Shown one piece after another: positions 53,024 through 62,588 of a DNA stretch of 64,000 bases. Location: the NCBI GenBank assembly GCA_002347265.1, contig DDYB01000019.1, forward strand, positions 1-64,000. Direction: 5' to 3'. The stretch's first letter is position 1, and each line of letters opens with the position of its first letter. Position numbers and translations under genes: made by a program. This DNA is from Desulfobacteraceae bacterium UBA2245. GTDB taxonomy: Bacteria > Desulfobacterota > Desulfobacteria > Desulfobacterales > UBA2245. The notes under the pieces were generated by a model. The model worked only from the letters and a program-made list of their open reading frames with translations, was not told the DNA's origin and did no database searches.

Positions 53024-54789
53024 CCGAACCCCATGCTCACATGCAACCGGTATGAAGAATTATCGCGATCGATCTGACGGGCCAGATCGATTTTGATCGG
53101 CCCGATCAGGGTATAGTATCGGACCCCAATGCCCGCACCCTGGGCCAGGTTCATTTCGGACGGCGAATCAAAGGCATTGCCGGCATCGTAGAAAACAGCC
53201 ACACCCCAGTCCTTTCCGACAGCGCGCTCGATCTCCAGACTGCCGACAGCCAGGTGCTTGCCGCCGACAACCTCCTGGCCGGACTTCGGCCCGAGGGACT
53301 GATACGCATAACCCCGAACGCTCTGGTCCCCGCCGGCAAAAAAACGCAGGGAGACGGGAAAGGAAGAAAACGGATCATCGTAGAGCGTGGCCCCGCCCTC
53401 GAACCTGGCGAACAGGGAAAACCGTCCCGGCAGCGGCATCAGAAAGTTGCCCGAGCCCAGACATTGAAAAAGATCCGTATCCGACCCCAGTTCCTTATGA
53501 GCGCCGCGGACCTCAAACCCGACATAATATCCTTTTCTCGGACGGATCAGGCTCGGGTATCCGCGCCGGGAATACCGCACGCCCGGAAGAATAACCCGGG
53601 AATCGAAATCCTCGACCTCGCCGATCTTGGAATTTTCTTCCAGCAGACGGACAAACACCGATCCAAGCTGACTTTTGCCCAGACTTCGGACATGTTCGAT
53701 CTCGGCGAAGAGCGACCGGGTCTCGTAGGTGTCGAGTTCTTCATGAATGTTGCCGGCCCGAACGGCCGAATAGGTTTTCAGGTCCCGTGCGTCCGGTATG
53801 ATGTAGGCGGCCGTCAAGGACTGCATCAGCTCGGCCACGAGCAGGTCCGCGGTCAGTTCATGCCCCAGGTGAAAGGCGTCCAGATCCTTGTAGCGAAGCG
53901 AAAACCTCGCCCCGGTGTCCGTGCCGTAGCCCACACCGGGTCGCAGCCTTATTCTGGCCGAAGGGGTCAGGTTCACGTCGATGGGCACCTGCCGGTCCAC
54001 GGCCGCATCTTCCCGGGCGATAACGGCAACATCCTTGAAACGGTCCGAATCCAGAAGCTGCATCTGGGTCTCTCCGAGTCTGGCGTGGGAAAAAACATCC
54101 CCGGTTCTGAAGGCCTGGTACCTTTTCAGAAACGCTTCCGGATAGGCGGGGGCACCCTGAAAACTCACCGGACCGAACCGAAACTCAGGCCCGGTGTCCA
54201 GCTTCAGTTCGATCTCGGCCCAGCGTTCGGCCTGGTGAATTCTGATCTCGTGAACCTTGAAATCCGCGGCAAGATAGCCCAGATCGACGGCACGGGCCCT
54301 GATTCGGGTTTTGGCGCGCTCATAGGCATCCTGATCCAGAATGTCGCCGGTTCTAAGGGGGAATCTACCGGCCAGCGCGGCCAGTTCTTTCTTTCCAGCC
54401 CCCTCGCCCTGAAGATCGAGCCGGACCGTCCGTATTCTCACCGGCAAACCGGGATCGATCCGGACGCTCAGCCGGTAATGATTTTCGGAAAGGGCCGTCA
54501 GTTCGGAGACGGTTTGAGACCCGTAATATCCGAAGGGCTCCAGGGCGGATGCAACCTTCTGCGGCGCCGTCTTCTGGAAACGCTCCAGCCAGCGGAGATT
54601 CACCTTTTTGTCCTGGATCAGCCCGGACGGAAACGCCAGGGCCGCCTCGACGTTATCCAGAAGTTTTCCTTCAACGCCGGTTACCTTCAGATCCACCTGA
54701 GCCAGGGCCGTTACCGGAAATACGACCAGCCAGAAACAAAAAAACACGCCGAGGCGTATTGGAGTTGTTTTCCGATTCCCAAATTTCAT
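53017..54789 (-). CDS. tamA: Outer-membrane translocation and assembly protein TamA (Omp85 family)
   Basis: 590 residues. Signal peptide (FFCFWLVVFPVTALA), then three POTRA domains (about 30-265: VEGKLLDNVEAALAF, VRIDPGLPVRIRTVRLDLQG, LKLDTGPEFRFGPVSFQGAP) and a 16-strand Omp85 barrel (about 270-590). The conserved VRGYAYQSLGPK motif, FYDAGNAF and a C-terminal aromatic residue (MGFGW) are present. It partners with TamB, encoded directly downstream. The frame starts at ATG 54789. Confidence 0.95.
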   Translation of the reverse strand: MKFGNRKTTPIRLGVFFCFWLVVFPVTALAQVDLKVTGVEGKLLDNVEAALAFPSGLIQDKKVNLRWLERFQKTAPQKVASALEPFGYYGSQTVSELTALSENHYRLSVRIDPGLPVRIRTVRLDLQGEGAGKKELAALAGRFPLRTGDILDQDAYERAKTRIRARAVDLGYLAADFKVHEIRIHQAERWAEIELKLDTGPEFRFGPVSFQGAPAYPEAFLKRYQAFRTGDVFSHARLGETQMQLLDSDRFKDVAVIAREDAAVDRQVPIDVNLTPSARIRLRPGVGYGTDTGARFSLRYKDLDAFHLGHELTADLLVAELMQSLTAAYIIPDARDLKTYSAVRAGNIHEELDTYETRSLFAEIEHVRSLGKSQLGSVFVRLLEENSKIGEVEDFDSRVILPGVRYSRRGYPSLIRPRKGYYVGFEVRGAHKELGSDTDLFQCLGSGNFLMPLPGRFSLFARFEGGATLYDDPFSSFPVSLRFFAGGDQSVRGYAYQSLGPKSGQEVVGGKHLAVGSLEIERAVGKDWGVAVFYDAGNAFDSPSEMNLAQGAGIGVRYYTLIGPIKIDLARQIDRDNSSYRLHVSMGFGW

Positions 54790-55175
54790 ATTCAGCGTCT
54801 TTTCAAAACCATTCGCTCCCCGGAGCGCAAGGCAATAGACGAATCGGGTGCAGTCCCCAACTTTGTTCCCGGCGCTGAACGGCCGCCACAGGAACCCGCG
54901 GGCCCGGAATGCCTCATTGACATGCTGACAAGTATAAATGATATTCTATTTTGGGCATTTGATCAAAACAAAACCGGAATCCGCAAAATCCAGGGGCACT
55001 TCCGGTCCTTCGCGCCGATTCAGAAACTTTTTTTTTGAAATCCGGCCCCAAAACGAGGCAGCCAAGGCATCGGCGCTTGAAGAAATGGATAAACACAGAT
55101 TTCCTTTGACATAAACCAGATTTTTTTTTAGTGTGTGGCATTACTTTTTATTTCCTTCAGGGGAGACTAAAAAAA
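54790..55175. other. Divergent intergenic region between tamA and the PilZ gene
   Basis: 386 bases with no supportable gene. The PilZ promoter is predicted at its right end; the tamA promoter should also lie here but I cannot place it. Confidence 0.4.
55106..55134 (+). promoter_or_regulatory. Predicted sigma-70 promoter of the PilZ gene
   Basis: TTGACA (55106-55111), 17-base spacer, TAGTGT (55129-55134) about 40 bases before the ATG. Perfect -35, weak -10. Confidence 0.4.
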
Positions 55176-55619
55176 ATGAATTCCACAATCCCGGTTGTCG
55201 AGCAGTTGATAAATAAGATCAAAATGATGCACCCCGAGCAGCAGCAGCGCCTGTTGGAAATGATCGATGACGGATCGCTTGTCGCGGCGGAAGAAGAAAT
55301 TCCGTCTTCCGATCCGCAGGAAGGTCAGCGTCAACATGCGAGAAAATCCTATTTCATGAGCGTGGATTATGCCGTCAAGGATCGCTGTTTCCGCGATTTT
55401 ATCAAGGACATCAGCGCCGGAGGCGTGTTTATCGAAACCCATCATCTTTTTCCGGTCGGAGAAACCATATCGCTTTCCTTCATGGTGCCCAATTATCCGG
55501 TTCCCGTCAAAATCACCGGCAGAATTGCCCGCGTCTCCCCCGCCGGCCTCGGCATTGAATTTATCAAGGACAACGAGGAGCTGATCAGAGAGCTTAAAAT
55601 GATCATTAACTCCCTTTGA
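55176..55619 (+). CDS. PilZ-domain protein
   Basis: 147 residues from the ATG at 55176 (GGGGAGA upstream). A short helical N-terminus (residues 1-45) precedes a PilZ domain with the c-di-GMP-binding RxxxR (RQHARK, around 56-61) and D/NxSxxG (DISAGGVFIET) motifs, then PVKITGRIARVSPAGLGIEFI. It is therefore a likely c-di-GMP effector. The target is unknown. It stands alone with its own promoter. Confidence 0.88.
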   Translation: MNSTIPVVEQLINKIKMMHPEQQQRLLEMIDDGSLVAAEEEIPSSDPQEGQRQHARKSYFMSVDYAVKDRCFRDFIKDISAGGVFIETHHLFPVGETISLSFMVPNYPVPVKITGRIARVSPAGLGIEFIKDNEELIRELKMIINSL

Positions 55620-55689
55620 CACACCCCGAGCAGCCTGTTCCGGCAGTAAACGATCTTCGAACAGCCCGTTGATGATGGTTTCAGTTGCG

Positions 55690-55722
55690 CAAGCATCCGC
55701 ATCGACGCGGCTTTTTTTTTGC
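55690..55722 (+). terminator. Weak Rho-independent terminator after the PilZ gene
   Basis: CCGC/GCGG stem around ATCGAC followed by nine T, about 80 bases after the PilZ stop. The stem is short. Confidence 0.35.
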
Positions 55723-55749
55723 CCGGAGCGGCTATAAACACGGATCAGC

Positions 55750-56928
55750 ATGAAAAAAACAATTTCCCTGATCGCTTTACTGGCCGCCTTTCCGGCGCTG
55801 TCCACCGACATGTACCTGCCGGCGCTGCCGCTTCTGCAGAAAAGCTGGGACCAGCCGCTGGTGATGGTCAACATGACGTTGATCGTTTTTTTTGTCGCCT
55901 ATTGCGTGTCCCTGCTGGCATACGGCCCGATCTCGGACCGGTTCGGCCGCCGGCGCCCCCTGATGGTCGGCATCGGCATTTATATGGCAGCCAGCCTGAT
56001 GTGCGGCGGGTCATCCGGCGTTGAAATGATGATCGGCTTCAGGGCTCTCCAGGCTGTCGGCGCAGCCTCGGCGTCGGCCCTTTCCATGGCGATCTGCAAG
56101 GATCTTTTCGACGCCCGCCGGCGCGAGCAGGTAATCGCCTACATCGCCGTCATCATGGCCCTGGCCCCGATGATGGCGCCGGTCATCGGCGGATGGATCA
56201 TGACCTTTCTTTCCTGGCCCTGGATCTTCGCTGTCCAGGCGGCGCTGGGAGGAATCGCTTTTGCAGGCGTATGGCGCATGGCGGAGCCCCTCAAGACCTT
56301 CGACGCGGGAAATACCCGGATCATGGAGGGGTATGTCCGGCTGTTTCGCAACCGCCGGTTCATCAGTCTCAATCTGGCCATGGCCATCATGGCCCTGCCG
56401 CTGTTCGCCTTTATTGCGAACTCCTCGAACATCTACATTTCCGGGTTCAAACTCAGCGAACAGGCCTTTGGCTATTTTTTCGCCTTCAATGCAGTCGCAC
56501 TGATGTGCGGTGCTTTATCATTCACCCGCCTGTCCCATCATGTTGCGTCGGACCGGCTCATGACCTTTGGATTTGTCGGCATTCTGGCCGCGGGAACCTG
56601 GCTGACGGCCGGCAGCCACGCCGGGCCCTGGAGCCTGGCCCTTCCCATGGGGGCGATGGGTTTTTTCTACGGATTGAGCCGTCCGCCCAGCAACAACCTG
56701 ATTCTCGAACAGATCGACCGGGATTCCGGAACAGCCTCTTCGCTGATTGTTTTCAGCTTCATGATGCTCGGGGCCCTGTCCATGTGGATCATATCCCTGA
56801 ACTGGCCGGACAAGATCACCGCCATCGGCGTGATGTCGCTGATTTCCGGCAGCGCCACCCTCTCCTTCTGGCTCTTGTTCAAGCGGGTGTTTGTTTCCGG
56901 AAATCGAAACCCGTCCGGAGGGCTGTAA
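55750..56928 (+). CDS. MFS drug efflux transporter, Bcr/CflA type
   Basis: 392 residues with 12 TM segments. ALSTDMYLPALPLL in TM1 is the hallmark of the Bcr/CflA (DHA1) group, and GPISDRFGRRRPLMVGI is MFS motif A. ALQAVGAASASALSMAICKDLF (motif B region) and APVIGGWIMTFLSWPWIF (motif C) follow. It probably exports drugs or metabolites by proton antiport. No adjacent regulator is seen. Confidence 0.92.
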   Translation: MKKTISLIALLAAFPALSTDMYLPALPLLQKSWDQPLVMVNMTLIVFFVAYCVSLLAYGPISDRFGRRRPLMVGIGIYMAASLMCGGSSGVEMMIGFRALQAVGAASASALSMAICKDLFDARRREQVIAYIAVIMALAPMMAPVIGGWIMTFLSWPWIFAVQAALGGIAFAGVWRMAEPLKTFDAGNTRIMEGYVRLFRNRRFISLNLAMAIMALPLFAFIANSSNIYISGFKLSEQAFGYFFAFNAVALMCGALSFTRLSHHVASDRLMTFGFVGILAAGTWLTAGSHAGPWSLALPMGAMGFFYGLSRPPSNNLILEQIDRDSGTASSLIVFSFMMLGALSMWIISLNWPDKITAIGVMSLISGSATLSFWLLFKRVFVSGNRNPSGGL

Positions 56929-57672
56929 AAACAGGTATTGTCCGGACTATAGAGAAATAAATTGATCTTTACACAAGGCTGGAGCATGAAGCGAACACTT
57001 CACCCTTCATGCGTATTTGAGGCTCAGAAACGCCACATCCGCGCAGGCAATTTTTGCTGCGGGAAACCCGTATATGGATGATTCTCAAGGCAGCGGCTGG
57101 TTAAAAATAGAGAACAGGCAGTCAACATCGTGGGCGTTGTCGACCCGTCGAGTCAGAACAACCGCCCCGAAGCCGTGCAATAATATCGGCCAGGTATGGT
57201 ACAGATAAAACGGCCGGTCGCCTGTCGATACGGCCGGCCGTTTGACGGAAGGTTAAAGCGCAATGGATAATACAGCCAATGCCGCTCCGGAAAACATTTA
57301 TTGCATGCAGACAAAAATCCCTTCACAGGAAAATGGGAACACCTGCACGGGTTTTTGCGACATACAATTCCGGGCGTAAACAAACGGCTGCATCATGCAA
57401 TGCTGGCTTTTTGGGATAGTGTTTTCCTACCCGACTTATGGCTCAATGTCAATCAATTTCTTCGGAACTGAGGAAACATCAACTCCCTGCGGAATGAATT
57501 TGCGCGGCCTGAGATTCGTGCCGATTTTGCCTTTGCATGTTCAACGCCGGATAAAATTACAGTCGCTCCTGTCATGAGGGCCCCATGACGGGAACGTGCC
57601 GCATTCTTCGCATGAAGGAGGACGTGAACAGCGAGGTAATCGGGGAAAGGCTGTGCAAAAACGACTTTCGAA
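56929..57672. other. Long intergenic region with one strong hairpin
   Basis: About 744 bases between two convergent genes. Short open frames on both strands lack plausible starts or products. The one clear element is a perfect 10-bp inverted repeat at 57208-57217 / 57234-57243 (AAACGGCCGG with CCGGCCGTTT). The region may hold decayed sequence or an unrecognised RNA. Confidence 0.4.
57208..57243. terminator. GC-rich hairpin between convergent genes
   Basis: A perfect 10-bp stem with a 16-base loop; T-runs of only three or four follow on either strand, so its efficiency as a terminator is doubtful. Confidence 0.35.
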
Positions 57673-58674
57673 TCACAGGTCGCCGGAATGCCTCATTTCA
57701 GCAATCGTCTCACGCCAGCCCGCCGTGAGGTCATATTTTGGAACAAAACCGGTCTGCATGCAAAATTTCCGGCCATCCACGGCGGCATCCTCCATATACT
57801 TGTCGAGCGCCGCCCTGGACACAAGAAGGGGAAATCCGCAGAGCCGGGAACAGTCTTCCATGATTCCGGCCAGCCGGCGGACCGGGCTGACGGGCAACAT
57901 CAAAGCCGGCGGCCTGCGACCGAGCGCGGAACAGATAGATGCAATAATTTCATTCATCGTATGGAATTCGCCATCCGTGATATTGAACACCCGGCCCGCC
58001 GCAGCGGGATGAGCAACAGCCAGCGCGGCCGCCCTTCCGGCGTCCCTGTCAAAAATCAGCGTCCGCCGATTGAGGCCGTTTCCGACAGGAATAAAACGAT
58101 TGCGCGCAAGGGCATGCGTCAACCGTTCGAAGTTTCCCTTGACGCGTGAACCATAAACCGCCCCCAGACGCAACACGGTTCCCAATGAACGACCGCGGGC
58201 GCCTCTCGCATTCAGAACGATCTGTTCGGCGGCGAGCTTGGTCTGAGCGTAAAAAGTGTCGGGATGAGCCGGCGACATCTCATTCAGCACGCTGCCCCCT
58301 GAGGGTCCATACACCGCGATCGTACTGAACAGGACAACGCGCTTCACACCGGCCCTGATCGCGGCCTCAACCACCGCCGCTGTTCCGCCGACATTCACGC
58401 GCTCGTATTTTTCACGCATTTCAGGCGGCGGATTGACAATGTGCAACAGCGCCGCCATATGAACGACCGCTTCCACGTCCCGCATCGCGGAGTGGACCGC
58501 CGCGGGGTCGGCAACATCGCCGATACGGGTCTCCACATCCGCGGGCCATATTTCGGCAGGCGGAGGATCCATTGAAAGTGTACGGACAGCATAACCCGCA
58601 TCGTGAAGGGCTTTTACGACAACGGGTCCCACGGCGCCGGTAGCGCCCGTAACCATGACCGTTCCGATGCTCAC
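57673..58674 (-). CDS. NAD-dependent epimerase/dehydratase (extended SDR)
   Basis: 333 residues. N-terminal Rossmann motif MVTGATGAVGPVVVKALHDAG, VVHMAALLH, the catalytic FSTIAVYGPSG (Ser) and FYAQTKLAAEQ (YxxxK). It likely acts on a nucleotide sugar or other carbohydrate; the substrate is unknown. The start is GTG 58674, overlapping the stop of the upstream glycosyltransferase (GTGA), so they are coupled. It is the last gene of a glycan cluster. Confidence 0.88.
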   Translation of the reverse strand: MSIGTVMVTGATGAVGPVVVKALHDAGYAVRTLSMDPPPAEIWPADVETRIGDVADPAAVHSAMRDVEAVVHMAALLHIVNPPPEMREKYERVNVGGTAAVVEAAIRAGVKRVVLFSTIAVYGPSGGSVLNEMSPAHPDTFYAQTKLAAEQIVLNARGARGRSLGTVLRLGAVYGSRVKGNFERLTHALARNRFIPVGNGLNRRTLIFDRDAGRAAALAVAHPAAAGRVFNITDGEFHTMNEIIASICSALGRRPPALMLPVSPVRRLAGIMEDCSRLCGFPLLVSRAALDKYMEDAAVDGRKFCMQTGFVPKYDLTAGWRETIAEMRHSGDL

Positions 58675-59798
58675 AGCCCCAAAACCTCCATAATCCGGCG
58701 GTTGATGACATGCGCGTCGAAGCGCTCCTCCGCAATGCGCCGGCCTTCCAGCCCCATTCTCCCAATCAGGCCGGGCGACTCGATAAAGCGAATCATTGCC
58801 CGCGCCAGCGCATTCGAATCACGCACGGGCACCAGAAATCCGTTGACCCCGTCCTTTACCGTTTCACGGCAGCCAACCCAGTCCGTGGTGATGACCGGCA
58901 GCCCCATCGCGAGCGCCTCCTGGCTGCCCCTCGGCAAACCTTCGCGGTAGTAGGAAGGCAGGACGAACACGCTGGCCCGGGCAAGCCAAGGCCTGACGTC
59001 ATCCACCTGTCCGGGCCACTCCACAAGACCTTCCGCCACCCAGGCGCCCAGCTCCGCTTCCGTTACCGAACCCGGATTCTGGTCACCGCCGCCCACCAGC
59101 ACGAATCTCGCGGCAGGATATCGTTTTCGAACCCGCCGCGCCGCCTCAACGAAATCGTAAACGCCCTTTTCCTTCAGCATGCGGGCAATCAATATGAACG
59201 TGACCGGCTTGAGAACCGGCGTCGCCGGCGCGTAATGAGCGAGGTCCAATCCAATGCCGTCGATTCGGGCAACCTGATTTTGATCAACGATTCCTTCATC
59301 GACGAACTGGTCAATATCATCCTGATTGAGAAAGAAAACCTTCCGGTTCAACCCAAGGGCAAACCGGTACAGGGCGGAAACCGCCCGCCGCAACGCATGC
59401 CGGCGCCATCTCATCGATTCGGAATCGTTCAGAAATACATATCCCAGTCCTTCAATCATGGAGAATCGTTTCGGCACTCCCGCCAGCCAGGCAGCGATCG
59501 AGCCGTAAATCACGGGCTTGATGAAATAGGAAAGCGCCATGTCTGGGGAAAGCCGTTTGAGCAGACGTGCGAGCTGAAAGACGGCGGCCGCATCTTTCGC
59601 CGGATTGATGCCGGTCCGCGAGAGCGAATAATCCACCGGAACCGCGCCCAGCTCCAATACGCGGTTTCTCAGGCCGTCGTCGAAATCCGGAGCCAGCGCA
59701 TATACGTCCACGCCCCTGTCCGTCAGCGCCCGGATCAAAGGCCCGCGGAAATTCCACAGGGAAAACGCCTGGGTTGTGATGAGTGCAATACCGCTCAT
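58671..59798 (-). CDS. Glycosyltransferase family 4 protein
   Basis: 375 residues with GT-B fold. N-terminal domain: TQAFSLWNFRGPLIRALTDRG, LSYFIKPVIYGSIAAWLAGVP, GLGYVF. C-terminal domain: FILIARMLKEKGVYDFVEAA, LVGGGDQNPGS and PSYYREGLPRGSQEALAMGLPVITTDWVGCRE with the E-x7-E motif of retaining enzymes. It resembles PglA/WbpX-type transferases in O-antigen or glycan assembly. Acceptor unknown. GAAAGG lies 8 bases before the ATG. Confidence 0.9.
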   Translation of the reverse strand: MSGIALITTQAFSLWNFRGPLIRALTDRGVDVYALAPDFDDGLRNRVLELGAVPVDYSLSRTGINPAKDAAAVFQLARLLKRLSPDMALSYFIKPVIYGSIAAWLAGVPKRFSMIEGLGYVFLNDSESMRWRRHALRRAVSALYRFALGLNRKVFFLNQDDIDQFVDEGIVDQNQVARIDGIGLDLAHYAPATPVLKPVTFILIARMLKEKGVYDFVEAARRVRKRYPAARFVLVGGGDQNPGSVTEAELGAWVAEGLVEWPGQVDDVRPWLARASVFVLPSYYREGLPRGSQEALAMGLPVITTDWVGCRETVKDGVNGFLVPVRDSNALARAMIRFIESPGLIGRMGLEGRRIAEERFDAHVINRRIMEVLGL

Positions 59799-59921
59799 TT
59801 TGTTTTGCCTTTCCGCCTGAAAACCGCATCAGCCCTGAATACACGCAACTCCTGCATTCACATTCCCTTGCAGGCAAAGGTTCTTATTTCTTCCATGCCC
59901 TCGACGAGTTTCATCCCGCCG

Positions 59922-60839
59922 TCAATACCTCCCCAATAAAAACAGGATCCGTAAAATGAATGTGTCCAACTCACGCTGCCTCACAAAAGGCGAACACAAC
60001 GCCAGCCTCAGCCTCGTTGGCAGGGTTTTTTTGTTTAAAAGGAGATCGATCGTCGCAGTCTGATGTTGGTTGAGAAGACCGGCGAAGCATGACTTAAAGC
60101 TCAGGGCCTGGCGGGAGACCCGGAAAATTCCGTCGCTGTCCCTTTGAATAAACCTTTTGAATCGCTTCCGGCACGTCGATACGATACCGGTCTCCGCGCC
60201 GACCGCATTGGCGGAATGCTGCCTGTATTGAATTGCCGGAAAGTCGTCGTATAAGACTTCGCCGATTGCCGCGTGAAAAACATAGAACCACCAGTCGTGC
60301 ATGTACACCGCTTCGGGGGGAGTTCTTAACAATAAATTCCTGGATTTTGAATTGATTGCCACCGTACAGCCCGTGGCGATATTTTCAACCAGCGCGTTTT
60401 CGAAAGATATGATCCGTGGGGGCCTGGAGTACCGGATATGTTTGAGCTGTTCATCGACATATTCAAGCCTTGAACAGTACATCGCCGGGCGGTTTTTAAA
60501 TTGCGACAGTTTTTGCGCCGCGCGCTCTATTTTCGAACCAGCCCAGACGTCGTCCTGATCCGCGAAGCAATAAAGGTCAAAATCCGCGCCGGCCCCGCTT
60601 AACAGCTCAAAAAAGCTTTTTGCCGGCCCGACCCTCGATTGCGCTTCGAGAATGTTCATCGACATCCGCTTTGAAAAACGCCTCACCAGGGAAATCGTAT
60701 TGTCGGACGACCCGTCATCTCTGACAAACAGGACAAAATTCTTGAATGTCTGGGAAGCCATGCTCTCGAGCAGCTCTGTTACGTATTTCCCGCCGTTGAA
60801 CGTCGCCAGAAGCACGGCCGCTTTTATTTCACCGCTCAC
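59922..60839 (-). CDS. Glycosyltransferase family 2 protein
   Basis: 305 residues, GTG start at 60839 with AAGGA upstream. GT-A features: AAVLLATFNGGKYVTELLES, VRDDGSSDNTISLVRRF, and the DxD-like YCFADQDDVWAGSKIERA. It resembles rhamnosyltransferases that extend O-antigen chains. It is separated from the GT4 gene by 123 bases on the same strand, so it is likely part of the same surface-glycan unit. It may decorate the surface protein encoded upstream; that is speculation. Confidence 0.9.
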   Translation of the reverse strand: MSGEIKAAVLLATFNGGKYVTELLESMASQTFKNFVLFVRDDGSSDNTISLVRRFSKRMSMNILEAQSRVGPAKSFFELLSGAGADFDLYCFADQDDVWAGSKIERAAQKLSQFKNRPAMYCSRLEYVDEQLKHIRYSRPPRIISFENALVENIATGCTVAINSKSRNLLLRTPPEAVYMHDWWFYVFHAAIGEVLYDDFPAIQYRQHSANAVGAETGIVSTCRKRFKRFIQRDSDGIFRVSRQALSFKSCFAGLLNQHQTATIDLLLNKKTLPTRLRLALCSPFVRQRELDTFILRILFLLGRY

Positions 60840-60989
60840 GAACGATCCTTTTCAATCCGCTCGTCTGCCGGCGAAACCGGGGATAAGGGAGGAAACAGGG
60901 TGAATTCCAATTGCCTGAGGCCCGCAAAACCACGCCCCGAGGCGGGGCGCTTCCGCCGGGGGCGGAAAGGCATCCGGGCGTATTTTGAT

Positions 60990-61391
60990 TCATTGAATCG
61001 ATTCCAGCCATCTGTACAGGCTTTCGTCGGACAGACCGGACTTGCAGAGTTTTTCCCACTCCCGGACGGAGCGCAGCCACTGAAAACCCTCGATCGGAAC
61101 CACCTCCGGACGCATGGAACCGGGCATGAGTTCCAGAAACCGCTCGATGGAATCCTCGGACCGCAGAACGAAACCGAAAACAGCCCGAATCAGAAGCACC
61201 CGCGCGACCCGGCGCACCGGAAAATCGGGCCGGCCGCAAAACAGGGCAAACCGCCGCAGGGCCTCCTGATCCGACAGAAAGAAATCATCGGTCCGCTCCC
61301 CGGTCAGAAAGAAGAAAAGGAGGCACAACTGTCCGCGATGCGGAACCGGCATGGACTCGAACCAGCGTTCAAAGGCCTCGTCTGGGTTCAT
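60990..61391 (-). CDS. Uncharacterised 133-residue protein of the surface-protein locus
   Basis: 133 residues, not recognised. It is mostly helical with many aromatic and charged residues (AFERWFESMPVPHRGQLCLL, FLELMPGSMRPEVVP, EWEKLCKSGLSDESLYRWLE), no signal peptide and no clear TM helix. GAGGATAA precedes the ATG. It lies 48 bases after the SapC-like gene on the same strand, so it probably belongs to that operon. It may be a chaperone or secretion accessory. Confidence 0.65.
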   Translation of the reverse strand: MNPDEAFERWFESMPVPHRGQLCLLFFFLTGERTDDFFLSDQEALRRFALFCGRPDFPVRRVARVLLIRAVFGFVLRSEDSIERFLELMPGSMRPEVVPIEGFQWLRSVREWEKLCKSGLSDESLYRWLESIQ

Positions 61392-61439
61392 GGCTTATCC
61401 TCGCGGGGCGCGGCCTTTCCACAGCCCCGAAAGCCTGCT

Positions 61440-62198
61440 TCAAAAATTGAAACTGTCGGGCAGGATGGCGGCCGGAGCGGCGGGCGCGGCCGCCTGCTTC
61501 CGGAGATTCTTGTGCCGGTCCGCCAGAACGCGCAGATTGGCCAGGGAAAACAGGTGCGCGTAGATCAACGGAAGGGCGCCGGCCTTTCGCAGCCCCAAAA
61601 AATCCGCGTCCGGAAGTGCACCGAACTTCTTATCGTCCACGCAAAGCAGTCCCTCCACCCGAAGGGTCTTTTCGCCTTCCTTCAGGTCGATTCTCAGCGG
61701 CCCCAGCAGTTCCGACCCGTTGAGAAGGGAGCAGAAAGCCTCGCCGGCCTGGGTGTGCCGAAGGCATTCCGTGGCGAATTTCAGGGCATTTTCAAGAATG
61801 CCGGCCCGGTTGCCGTTCGCATCAAAGAGCGGCGTTCCGCCATTGTCCGCAATCCGACCGCTGGCCTCGTCGATGCAGAGCGCGTACTGCTCGTTCTTTT
61901 CCTTTATCGGGGCCATTTGAAAAGGATAGCGGCGGTAAACCGCCGGAATGTAGTTCGCCGCCCACCGGTGGTGAGCGTCCAGCATCAGGTTGTTTCCCGG
62001 CCTCAGGCCGAGCAGGGCGAACGAGCCGAGTTTTTCCTGGTCCCGAATAAATACGATCGGATAAAACCGGGCTGCCGCGGCGAATTCGGCCGGAAACAGC
62101 GGGGCCAGGTGGTGTTCCGCGGCAAATGCCCAGGAAAGGGGCGGCAGCAGGTGTTTTTTTCCGTGGCGTTCAAACGTGACGGGATGATATGCGGGCAT
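61440..62198 (-). CDS. SapC family protein
   Basis: 252 residues matching the SapC family, named after the Campylobacter fetus S-layer (sap) locus: HGKKHLLPPLSWAFAAEHHLAPLFPAEFA, FYPIVFIRDQ, LMLDAHHRWAANYIPAVYRRYPF, ALCIDEASGRIADNGGTPLFD, LVEGLLCVDDKK-like segment and an Ala/Pro-rich tail. Molecular function unknown; members sit next to S-layer/RTX proteins. AAGGAG lies 6 bases before the ATG. Its neighbour upstream is the DUF6447-like gene and beyond it the RTX-like gene. Confidence 0.85.
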   Translation of the reverse strand: MPAYHPVTFERHGKKHLLPPLSWAFAAEHHLAPLFPAEFAAAARFYPIVFIRDQEKLGSFALLGLRPGNNLMLDAHHRWAANYIPAVYRRYPFQMAPIKEKNEQYALCIDEASGRIADNGGTPLFDANGNRAGILENALKFATECLRHTQAGEAFCSLLNGSELLGPLRIDLKEGEKTLRVEGLLCVDDKKFGALPDADFLGLRKAGALPLIYAHLFSLANLRVLADRHKNLRKQAAAPAAPAAILPDSFNF

Positions 62199-62350
62199 TT
62201 AACACTCCTTTTTCGGTTCGGGTTGCAGATCGCGCCTATTATAATCGCATCAGGCCGTTTGTCAACCGCCTGAATTCAGCGCCTGAATTCGGCCGGGCTC
62301 GGTACGCGCGGCAGGGCGGGCGCGCCCGAAAGTCATCCGTGAGGATCATT

Positions 62351-62566
62351 CTAGTTGGTGACCCCGGGATTGGGCAGGAGGGCGTTCAGCGCGCGCATGT
62401 AGGCGTGACGCGCGGTTTCCGTGATCGCCAGGCGCGCCTTGAGGCGTTGAATCTCGATCTCGCAGACGCGCAGGCTGGCAAGCTGGTCGCGCGCCTCCCT
62501 GCTCAGGTCCGAAAGCCTGTATTCCTGGTTGTTGATGGTCACCACGTTTCCGGAGGATCTGTCCAT
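62351..62566 (-). CDS. Small DUF6447-like protein
   Basis: 71 residues: a short beta N-terminus (VVTINNQEYRLSDLSREAR) followed by a helix (DQLASLRVCEIEIQRLKARL) and a C-terminal helical stretch. The pattern T-I-N-x-x-E-Y...L-S-x-x-A-x-x-Q-L-A-S-L...E-I-x-R-L-x-A-x-L-A fits DUF6447, small proteins found near type-I-secreted surface proteins. AGGAG lies 8 bases before the ATG. It lies between the RTX-like gene and the SapC gene. Confidence 0.65.
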   Translation of the reverse strand: MDRSSGNVVTINNQEYRLSDLSREARDQLASLRVCEIEIQRLKARLAITETARHAYMRALNALLPNPGVTN

Positions 62567-62588
62567 CGGGTTTTCTCCTGAATAATGA

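Noticed and set aside
53254..55038. 594-codon plus-strand open frame opposite tamA
   Set aside because: It is antisense to a clear Omp85 gene with signal peptide and POTRA domains; it reflects GC-rich codon use, not a gene.
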